Shown: positions 1 to 4,102 of the stretch, one piece after another
Layout: each line of letters opens with the position of its first letter
How positions within the stretch are numbered: position 1 is the stretch's first letter
NCBI GenBank assembly: GCA_016215305.1
Contig: JACRKI010000104.1
Span: 1 to 5,594 of the forward strand
Source: Candidatus Woesearchaeota archaeon
Lineage (GTDB): Archaea > Nanobdellota > Nanobdellia > Woesearchaeales > DSVV01
Direction: 5' to 3'
Length of the DNA: 5,594 nt
The notes under the pieces: generated by a model
The model's input: only the letters and a program-made list of their open reading frames with translations
Databases searched by the model: none
What the model was told of the DNA's origin: nothing
Made by a program: the position numbers and the translations under genes

Positions 1-34
1 AAGCGTATGAACTTGTGAGAAGGTTGCAGCAGCA

Positions 35-438
35 TTAGAATGGTTTAATAACACTAATGCCGCTTCCTTCAAAGTGTTTTATATTCTCCGTGACTATTTT
101 TGAAATATTGCGCTGCTTGAGAGTTTCAATAATTAATGCATCCCAAAATGGTTTTGTTGAATGCAGAGCACGTAAAACAGTCTCACCGGTGTAATCAAAG
201 ACAACCCAATTTTCGCTGGATAAGATTGCACCTATTATAGATTGAGCTTCATCTTTTTTAAGAGGGAATTCTATCTTTTTGTCACAACAGCAGAAAACTC
301 CGCAAGAATTTGATTTGTAAGAACTCCTTTTTGCTTTCCATTAAAAATGTTTAAGACTAATTTCTTGCAAATTTCTCTTTTTTTAGGATAAGCGTTGTCA
401 AAAGCATAAACGAGTATGTTTGTGTCAAGAGCGATCAT
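35..438 (-). pseudogene. vapC: VapC-type PIN-domain ribonuclease toxin, frameshifted
   Basis: PIN-domain endoribonuclease, the toxin half of a VapBC pair; family members cut tRNA, rRNA or mRNA using a cluster of acidic residues that bind Mg/Mn. The first frame starts at ATG 438 and reads MIALDTNILVYAF, the classic PIN start with Asp5, then NQILAEF with Glu47. It hits TAG at 271-273 after 55 codons. Shifting by -1 in the A run just before that stop restores reading: KKIEFPLKKDEAQ, then FWDALIIETL (Asp100) and IVTENIKHFEG, ending in TAA at 35-37. The repaired product is 134 aa, a normal VapC length, so the shift is one missing A or recoding, not decay. All catalytic positions survive in the joined product. 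The start overlaps the antitoxin gene by 14 bases, as expected for translational coupling. I label it broken; a sequencing indel in the A run is the simplest alternative. Confidence 0.85.
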
Positions 439-658
439 AAATTTCATCTCTTGTAGAATATTTTAACTTGCCCATATTAACGCCTTTTTCAAGAAGAAGC
501 ATACAAGTATCAAGATGTTCTTTTTTCCTTACCCATTCCTGCATTGCTTCAGCTATTGCTTTGCCAAGATTTCCTTTTTTCTTTCCATACAATTGATGCA
601 CTCTTTTTCTGAAATGCTGTGCAACAGTATCTTGCACATTTATCGTAATTGTTGTCAT
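425..658 (-). CDS. vapB: VapB-type antitoxin with ribbon-helix-helix fold
   Basis: Small DNA-binding antitoxin (77 aa) expected to bind and block the PIN toxin encoded downstream and to repress its own operon. Residues 3-8 (TITINV) fit the DNA-contacting beta strand. Residues 11-25 and about 28-46, joined at a glycine-rich turn (KKKGNLG), fit the two helices of a ribbon-helix-helix dimer. The tail, residues 55-77 (LLEKGVNMGKLKYSTRDEIY and on), resembles the toxin-wrapping C-terminus of VapB proteins. The start at 658 is chosen because the beta strand begins at residue 3 and a TATA-like box lies about 26 bases upstream. No Shine-Dalgarno sequence is visible, so the mRNA is probably leaderless. 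The assignment rests on the fold pattern plus the overlapping PIN gene. Confidence 0.82.
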   Translation of the reverse strand: MTTITINVQDTVAQHFRKRVHQLYGKKKGNLGKAIAEAMQEWVRKKEHLDTCMLLLEKGVNMGKLKYSTRDEIYDRS

Positions 659-663
659 AATAA

Positions 664-708
664 TGTAAATGGAAAGAGATATATTTAAATGTTTTGAATT
701 GTAAATGG
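664..708 (-). promoter_or_regulatory. vapBC promoter with flanking direct repeats
   Basis: On the minus strand, TTTAAATATAT (679-689) is a TATA box centred about 26 bases before the vapB ATG, which places transcription start at or next to the start codon. The 9-mer TGTAAATGG occurs at 664-672 and again at 700-708, one copy on each side of the TATA box. The outer copy is extended into a palindrome, GTAAA-TGG-TTTAC (701-713). This layout suits autorepression by a ribbon-helix-helix antitoxin; the operator role is inferred. Confidence 0.6.
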
Positions 709-709
709 T

Positions 710-1894
710 TTACCCAATCTGAAAGTTCGTCGAAACGCCGGAATCGCTTGTTCCAGAATACACAATCGTTGATTTAGAAGGAGCGGAAACTGGAGTATAT
801 TTTATTTTAATGCTCACTGCGTTTGTCGGATTGCTGAATGACAGCAATAAATCAGTAAGTTGCGCTGTTTGCTGCGCGGAAAGCGTGCCGTCAATTTCCT
901 TTTCAATTTTCCAGTAACCACTGTCTGTTTGAGAAACAGCAATCTCAATTTCTGCCTCTGTATTTTCTGTCTGGAGCTGCTGATAAAGAATGTTGATTTT
1001 CTGCTGTTGGTCAGCAGTGATTGCTCCATCCACTTTCAGTTTATTTCTGGAGCTTGCGTCGCTGATGGTTGCGGTCGCATGCGTCTGCTGCGAGGAAGAG
1101 CTGCTTTGATTTTCCTCGAGAAATTCTGCTGCTGCATCAACAGCCTGTTCTGCAAGAGAAGTTGCGTTCGCCGCAAGAGAAGTCATTAAAGAATCATTCG
1201 ACGCGATATCAGCTGCCGTGTCAACAAAGGAAGTAAGGTTCATTTTTTGAAGGGAATCGAGTTGATCTTCCACGTTCTTGGTCTGTCCTATGCCTTCCTG
1301 AATGTCCTGTTCCATTTGAAGGAGCACATCATCTGTCACGCCGTTTGCTTTGACAGCAGTTTCTGTCTGTTGTTTTTTATCAGCAAGTACTTGTTCAAGA
1401 GAAGCAGTGGTAGTGGTCATTCGTTCAGAAATTTTTGCAAGAAGCGCTGTCTGCGTCGCGTCGTGAGATGTGGAAGCGATGAGTGCCTGAAGCTCAACAA
1501 GATGGGAAATATAAGTGGCAAGAGAAGCGTTGATTTCTAATTCTCTCTTAAGCGCCTGCTGTTTATCATCATCATCAATAGTGGTGATAACAGTCTGCGT
1601 TTTTTCAAGAATTGTATCATACTTGTTCAATGCTTTTTCCGCTGCGTCTGTTTTGTTCCAGCGGAGCATTTTTTCCACTTCTGCGACGCGCTCTTCTGCG
1701 TGATCCAAGGATTTCTGGACTTTGACTGCAGGATCAGAAGTGACAGCAACGTTGATGTCTTCAAAAAAGATTTCTATTCTCCAGAATATTGGATTGTCAG
1801 GAGAAACTCCTGCTGTTTGTGGAGCAGATGCCTGAACAAGAGAAGTGAAGAGAAGAAGCAAAAAAACAATTGATGCGCATTTTCTAGCAGTCAT
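710..1894 (-). CDS. Secreted DUF5667-like helical protein with C-terminal repeat domain
   Basis: 394 aa, function unknown. The start at 1894 gives a clean signal peptide (MTARKCASIVFLLLLFTSLV, cleavage probably after VQA or ASA near residues 22-24). A TATA-like box lies about 28 bases upstream. The frame stays open to 2353, but that stretch has no secretion signal at its start and overlaps the divergent gene. Residues 32-95 (PDNPIFWRIEIFFEDINVAV, then helices rich in Glu, Lys and Ala) match the pattern of DUF5667, an extracytoplasmic helical domain. Residues 95-260 are long Gln/Thr/Ala-rich helices, followed by a serine tract (264-268). Residues 287-320 and 333-366 form two 34-residue repeats that share a V/I-DG start, a Gln-rich helix and a beta strand. 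Six N-x-S/T sequons (NKT, NAS, NLT, NDS, NAT, NQS) suggest a glycosylated surface protein. The DUF assignment is from memory of the family pattern. Confidence 0.78.
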   Translation of the reverse strand: MTARKCASIVFLLLLFTSLVQASAPQTAGVSPDNPIFWRIEIFFEDINVAVTSDPAVKVQKSLDHAEERVAEVEKMLRWNKTDAAEKALNKYDTILEKTQTVITTIDDDDKQQALKRELEINASLATYISHLVELQALIASTSHDATQTALLAKISERMTTTTASLEQVLADKKQQTETAVKANGVTDDVLLQMEQDIQEGIGQTKNVEDQLDSLQKMNLTSFVDTAADIASNDSLMTSLAANATSLAEQAVDAAAEFLEENQSSSSSQQTHATATISDASSRNKLKVDGAITADQQQKINILYQQLQTENTEAEIEIAVSQTDSGYWKIEKEIDGTLSAQQTAQLTDLLLSFSNPTNAVSIKIKYTPVSAPSKSTIVYSGTSDSGVSTNFQIG

Positions 1895-1915
1895 ATCTTT
1901 GTTAAGAATGTTTTC

Positions 1916-1947
1916 CCTTTTATGTATTTCGAAAATGTATTTCGAAA
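1916..1947 (-). promoter_or_regulatory. Promoter with 13-bp tandem repeat operator candidate
   Basis: Plus-strand ATGTATTTCGAAA is present twice head to tail (1922-1934 and 1935-1947), each copy ending in the palindrome TTTCGAAA. On the minus strand the inner copy merges into ATACATAAAAGG, a TATA-like element centred about 28 bases before the ATG of the secreted-protein gene. A protein bound to the tandem sites would cover the TFB/TBP site, so repression is plausible. No Shine-Dalgarno sequence precedes the ATG, so a leaderless mRNA is likely. Confidence 0.55.
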
Positions 1948-2010
1948 TAGTAAGTTTTTTTGTCAAAATCCAAAACACGAAGTATTTTGTGATTTTGATG
2001 AAAATCGAAA

Positions 2011-2025
2011 GGTATATATAGTACC
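2011..2025 (+). promoter_or_regulatory. TATA box for the coiled-coil gene
   Basis: GGTATATATAGTACC is preceded by a purine-rich CGAAA that could serve as the BRE. Transcription would start near 2041, giving a leader of about 60 bases. The box has partial dyad symmetry (GGTA...TACC). Its right half, TAGTACC, also occurs in the operator of the HEPN/MNT operon at 2962. Confidence 0.6.
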
Positions 2026-2055
2026 TCAACCATATTAGTATACATAATCCTATAG

Positions 2056-2095
2056 TGGTGTACTCGGCTACACTAAAAATGGATGAAAAAAGAGG
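2056..2095 (+). promoter_or_regulatory. Leader hairpin and ribosome binding site
   Basis: TGGTGTA (2056-2062) pairs with TACACTA (2069-2075) around the loop CTCGGC; one pair is G-T. It is followed by GAGGG (2092-2096), a Shine-Dalgarno match 8-9 bases before ATG 2105. Two earlier ATGs (2079 and 2083) are out of frame, so the ribosome binding site decides the start. The hairpin could also be a DNA dyad for a repressor. Confidence 0.45.
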
Positions 2096-2104
2096 GAACA
2101 AACA

Positions 2105-2395
2105 ATGGCATTTCAAACAAGTACGACAACAATGGGCGCGTCCAGTATGGTGTCGAATGATTTCTATGCGTTTCGGGACAATGTTGATTCTTGGATAAAA
2201 GACTTTAATGGGCAGTTGCAGGACATCCAGTCTGTTGCGAGCAATATTGATGAGACAGTTGACAATACCAATCACAATTATGAGTTGATTCAGAAGATGC
2301 AGCGGCAGATGGAAGAGATGCAGAATGAAGTCAAAACAATTAAGTTGATGCAATTGCTTGTTTTGAAAAGAAGCAATAATGAGAAGAGAGAGTAG
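2105..2395 (+). CDS. Small coiled-coil protein of unknown function
   Basis: 96 aa, not recognised. After a short Ser/Thr-rich start (MAFQTSTTTMGASSM), residues 18-90 are almost all helix-forming, with heptad-like hydrophobic spacing and no signal peptide or membrane segment. There is a conserved-looking aromatic start to the helix (FYAFRDNVDSWIKDF), a polar middle (NIDETVDNTNHNYELIQ) and a strong coiled coil at the end (MQRQMEEMQNEVKTIKLMQL). This suggests a cytoplasmic oligomerising or adaptor protein. A Shine-Dalgarno sequence lies 8-9 bases upstream and a TATA box about 90 bases upstream. It is transcribed away from the secreted-protein gene and is followed by a T-rich terminator. Charged Lys/Arg residues at the C-terminus could touch nucleic acid, but no binding motif is visible. 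Confidence 0.75.
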   Translation: MAFQTSTTTMGASSMVSNDFYAFRDNVDSWIKDFNGQLQDIQSVASNIDETVDNTNHNYELIQKMQRQMEEMQNEVKTIKLMQLLVLKRSNNEKRE

Positions 2396-2400
2396 ATATT

Positions 2401-2430
2401 ATTTTTAATATTTTTTATAATTATTTTCTA
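2401..2430 (+). terminator. T-rich archaeal terminator
   Basis: Within ten bases of the stop codon come runs of five, six and four T on the coding strand, with no hairpin. This is the usual form of archaeal intrinsic termination. It would separate the coiled-coil gene from the structured RNA region downstream. Confidence 0.55.
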
Positions 2431-2450
2431 AAAATTATTTGTGCATTTGA

Positions 2451-2464
2451 TTAAAATATATTTT
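2451..2464 (+). promoter_or_regulatory. Candidate promoter of the structured RNA
   Basis: TTAAAATATATTTT is a TATA-like element centred near 2457. A start about 25 bases on would fall near 2482-2485, just ahead of the first hairpin at 2488. The area is generally AT-rich, so the box could be chance. Confidence 0.4.
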
Positions 2465-2482
2465 TCAAAACCTATCTCAATC

Positions 2483-2640
2483 AAAGAGTGCGTGACAAGA
2501 AATGTCACGCACAACCACAACTCCAACCCTTAACGGCTTGGAGTTGTGGTTTTGACTCCAAAGAAGCGAATATAAGCGCATGTGAGCGTTAAGCGAACAT
2601 GTGCTTGTACTGTGCGTCTGTTCATGACGCACAGATCTTT
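2483..2640 (+). ncRNA. Candidate structured RNA: four hairpins with a kissing loop
   Basis: Four hairpins can be read directly. H1: GTGCGTGACA (2488-2497) with 2503-2512, 10 pairs, loop AGAAA. H2: AACCACAACTCCAA (2513-2526) with 2538-2551, 14 perfect pairs, loop CCCTTAACGGC. H3: TATAAGCGCATGT (2571-2583) with 2597-2609, 13 pairs including two G-U, loop GAGCGTTAAGCGA. H4: CTGTGCGTC (2610-2618) with 2626-2634, 9 perfect pairs, loop TGTTCAT. H1 directly abuts H2 and H3 directly abuts H4, so each pair could stack end to end, joined by a 19-base linker. CTTAACG in the H2 loop (2529-2535) is the exact complement of CGTTAAG in the H3 loop (2587-2593), allowing a 7-bp kissing contact that would fold the two stacks side by side. 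It fits no RNA family I know (not SRP, RNase P, 5S or a C/D sRNA). Strand and ends are inferred from the TATA-like box. It might instead be a long 3' UTR or a DNA element. Confidence 0.6.
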
Positions 2641-2678
2641 ATGAGAATAATCACTATCCACATAAAATTTTCACAATA

Positions 2679-2686
2679 TTTTTAAA
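2679..2686 (+). promoter_or_regulatory. TATA box of the tRNA gene
   Basis: TTTTTAAA is centred about 32 bases before the first tRNA base. The 80-base stretch between the last hairpin (2634) and the tRNA is AT-rich and shows nothing else. Confidence 0.5.
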
Positions 2687-2714
2687 GAACCTACAAATCT
2701 TAGAATATTATCTT

Positions 2715-2829
2715 GGCCCCGTAGCTTAGCCTGGAGATCCACTACCTTATGCGAATAAGGATAGGTGTTGGGCATTGGAGTGCTCGACTGATAATCGAGT
2801 GGTCGTGAGTTCAAATCTCATCGGGGCCA
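2715..2829 (+). tRNA. tRNA-Ile(GAU) with a D-loop intron
   Basis: The acceptor stem GGCCCCG (2715-2721) pairs with CGGGGCC (2822-2828); the discriminator is A2829 and CCA is not encoded. D stem: GCTT (2724-2727) with GAGT (2778-2781). Anticodon stem: CTCGA (2783-2787) with TCGAG (2795-2799), loop CTGATAA, anticodon GAT at 2790-2792. T arm: GTGAG (2805-2809), loop TTCAAAT, CTCAT (2817-2821). The D loop is 50 bases instead of about 9. Removing 2735-2775 leaves AGCCTGGTG, a normal archaeal D loop, and a 74-base mature tRNA. GAU is the standard isoleucine decoder for AUC/AUU. Confidence 0.93.
2735..2775 (+). other. Noncanonical tRNA intron in the D loop
   Basis: A 41-base insert after position G19. 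GCCT (2729-2732) pairs with GGGC (2770-2773) as a four-pair central helix (one G-U). It is flanked by the 3-base bulges GGA (2733-2735) and ATT (2774-2776): the bulge-helix-bulge recognised by archaeal splicing endonuclease. Cutting between the second and third bulge base on both sides removes exactly 2735-2775. The intron body folds as CCTTAT-GCGA-ATAAGG (2745-2760), a GNRA-capped hairpin extended by CTA/TAG. The outer helix is the D stem, with an A-G mismatch next to the bulge, so this is a relaxed form of the motif. Confidence 0.72.
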
Positions 2830-2840
2830 TTTTTTTACTT
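2815..2840 (+). repeat. att-like direct repeat, copy 1 (inside the tRNA)
   Basis: A 26-bp sequence from the T loop through the acceptor end (ATCTCATCGGGGCCA, then T7 and ACTT). It is identical to 2915-2940, with a period of exactly 100 bp. A core that begins in the T loop and runs past the tRNA end is typical of integrase attachment sites. Confidence 0.8.
2830..2836 (+). terminator. T-run terminator after the tRNA
   Basis: Seven T directly follow the discriminator base, a typical end for an archaeal tRNA transcript. The same T run is carried along in the duplicated copy at 2930-2936. Confidence 0.55.
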
Positions 2841-2914
2841 CTTTGTAATTTTTTGTGTGCTGCTGAACGAAGTGAAGCGCACCTCGCTTCCAATTGGCGA
2901 AAGAATTGGTGAAG
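2841..2914 (+). other. Structured 74-base segment between the direct repeats
   Basis: No ORF of note. GTGTGCT (2855-2861) can pair with AGCGCAC (2876-2882), one pair being G-T. GAAGCG (2874-2879) can instead pair with CGCTTC (2885-2890). CCAATT (2890-2895) pairs with AATTGG (2904-2909), extended by CTT/AAG across a two-base bulge. The first and second folds exclude each other. It may be a leftover of an integrated element. Confidence 0.4.
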
Positions 2915-2940
2915 ATCTCATCGGGGCCATTTTTTTACTT
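2915..2940 (+). repeat. att-like direct repeat, copy 2 (tRNA 3' remnant)
   Basis: Exact 26-bp copy of the tRNA 3' end and its T run. The bases before it (GGTGAAG) do not continue the tRNA, so this is a fragment and not a second tRNA gene. It ends 22 bases before the operator of the HEPN/MNT operon. Confidence 0.8.
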
Positions 2941-2961
2941 TCTTCCTACTTTTAGGAACTT

Positions 2962-2994
2962 TAGTACCAAAAAATTTAAATAGAATTGGTACTA
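2962..2994 (+). promoter_or_regulatory. Operator-promoter of the HEPN/MNT operon
   Basis: TAGTACCAA (2962-2970) and TTGGTACTA (2986-2994) form a perfect 9-bp inverted repeat around a 15-base spacer. The spacer holds the TATA box ATTTAAATA (2974-2982), about 36 bases before ATG 3014, so the leader would be near ten bases. Binding at these arms would block TBP/TFB, the expected arrangement for an autoregulated toxin-antitoxin operon. Confidence 0.7.
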
Positions 2995-3013
2995 TTCCTC
3001 CTATTGAATACCA

Positions 3014-3445
3014 ATGACATCCGTAGAACAGCATAAAATCCAAGTCAGGGAACATATGCAGGAATTGGCTGACGCGATCGCGATTGGATTGGAGAACAGA
3101 CCTGCAACACTCGCATTACATGTCTCTGCGTGTTCTATCTCTCTTTTGGAAATGTACTTGCATGTTCTTGGGAAAATAAGCACAGGAACCACAATCAAGC
3201 ATGACTGGTTCAAAAGACCAAAAGAAGGACAAAAGATCGAGCCGCTGGCTGAGCGAAAATTGGCAGCAATATTCCCTGAAAAAGAAAAAATCCTCTCACT
3301 GTTGTATATCATTGAAGAAAATAGAAATAAGCTGATTTATGGAAAGCCAACAAAGGTTGCAACTGATGCAGTCTACTCTTCATTTCAGCAGCTTCATGAG
3401 ATGATAAAAGAAAAATTAAAAGAAAAAGGCGTGGACATTGAATAA
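3014..3445 (+). CDS. HEPN-like protein, probable toxin partner of the MNT nucleotidyltransferase
   Basis: 143 aa, nearly all alpha-helical, no signal peptide. HEPN proteins paired with MNT enzymes are usually ribonucleases with an R-x4-6-H site. The matching place here is EENRNKLIYG (residues 101-110): Arg104 and Asn105 are present, but Tyr109 stands where the His is expected. Earlier helices (about 5-28, 33-55) and the LLYIIEENRN helix fit the HEPN bundle. The start at 3014 lies about ten bases after the predicted transcription start; no Shine-Dalgarno sequence is visible. The gene overlaps the nucleotidyltransferase gene by 8 bases. The HEPN call depends on the motif and the neighbour, and I recognise no specific subfamily. 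With Tyr for His, it may be a weak nuclease, or the tyrosine may be the site AMPylated by the partner. Confidence 0.62.
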   Translation: MTSVEQHKIQVREHMQELADAIAIGLENRPATLALHVSACSISLLEMYLHVLGKISTGTTIKHDWFKRPKEGQKIEPLAERKLAAIFPEKEKILSLLYIIEENRNKLIYGKPTKVATDAVYSSFQQLHEMIKEKLKEKGVDIE

Positions 3446-4082
3446 GCAAACATCGAAAGCAATTGCATATGCGCAAAATGCGCTGAGTTTTGTTTTTTTA
3501 GATCCCACGCTCATAAACAAATGCAGTGCTATTTATCTTTTTGGTTCTGCTGCACGAGGAGAGATGGAAAAAGAGAGCGATATTGATCTTTTTTTTGATT
3601 ATGAATCATTTTTTCCAGACAACATTAAAAACGAAAAGGCAATAACTGAAAAAGAATCTGCGATACGAGCTGCATTATCCAGATTTTCCAAATCAAATGA
3701 TTTTCAAAAATGGAAACAATTAGGATTTACTCCGCCATTTTCTATCAATGCAGGAGAATTAGAAGAATGGGAATTGAAAACAAGTGTTTTTGCAGACGGT
3801 ATTCTCCTCTATTCAAAAGAGCCATTGACTTCTGTGGCAAAACGGCATGTTCTTATTACCTATGTACTTCCACAGAAAAAGACAAAATATCTTTTTGTTG
3901 TGCGAACGCTGTTTGGAAGAAAGGAAGAAGGATATAAAGACGCAGGACTCATAGGGGCATGCAACGCAAAAAGAATAGCAACCACTGTGCTTCTTGTTCC
4001 AAAAGAGCAAGCAGAAATTGTTTTCAAATTTTTACAAAAAGAAAAGATAGAATATTCGTTTATGGAAGTAGGTATTTTATAG
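3438..4082 (+). CDS. MNT-type nucleotidyltransferase with C-terminal extension (antitoxin candidate)
   Basis: 214 aa. Pol-beta superfamily nucleotidyltransferase: GSAARGEMEKESDIDLFFD at residues 36-54 carries the Gly-Ser pocket (36-37) and the metal-binding Asp48 and Asp50. In MNT/HEPN modules this enzyme neutralises the HEPN toxin by adding AMP to a tyrosine. GELEEWELKTSVFADGILLY (106-125) closes the core domain. Residues 128-214, with KRIATTVLLVPKEQAE (178-193) and a final beta strand, form an extra domain that I associate with longer archaeal members; minimal MNTs are about 100-140 aa. The start codon is TTG at 3438, inside the end of the HEPN gene, with a weak ribosome site (GGCGTGG). The rare start and the overlap point to coupled translation. 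Confidence 0.82.
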   Translation: MNKQTSKAIAYAQNALSFVFLDPTLINKCSAIYLFGSAARGEMEKESDIDLFFDYESFFPDNIKNEKAITEKESAIRAALSRFSKSNDFQKWKQLGFTPPFSINAGELEEWELKTSVFADGILLYSKEPLTSVAKRHVLITYVLPQKKTKYLFVVRTLFGRKEEGYKDAGLIGACNAKRIATTVLLVPKEQAEIVFKFLQKEKIEYSFMEVGIL

Positions 4083-4102
4083 TAGTCAAGAAAATCCAAT
4101 AA

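Noticed and set aside
1..34. Sequence downstream of the vapC stop
   Set aside because: Too short to assign; no terminator, repeat or reading frame can be supported.
860..1703. Plus-strand reading frames inside the secreted-protein gene
   Set aside because: Cys/Phe/Leu-rich products typical of antisense shadow frames, with no promoter, ribosome site or domain.
1895..2353. Open reading frame continuing upstream of the secreted-protein start, to 2353 on the minus strand
   Set aside because: It lies antisense to the coiled-coil gene and the divergent promoters, starts with no secretion signal, and would bury the clear signal peptide inside the protein.
2488..2634. CRISPR array or transposon ends
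   Set aside because: The repeats are inverted and of different sequence, with no regular repeat-spacer period and no target-site duplication or transposase nearby.
2855..2929. A second tRNA gene ending at the duplicated acceptor sequence
   Set aside because: No matching 5' acceptor strand, anticodon arm or T-stem 5' strand precedes the copy; only the 3' end is repeated.
2997..3002. CCTCCT just before the HEPN gene, identical to the anti-Shine-Dalgarno core of 16S rRNA
   Set aside because: A 6-mer match is easily chance, and the mRNA leader is predicted to be too short for it to matter clearly.
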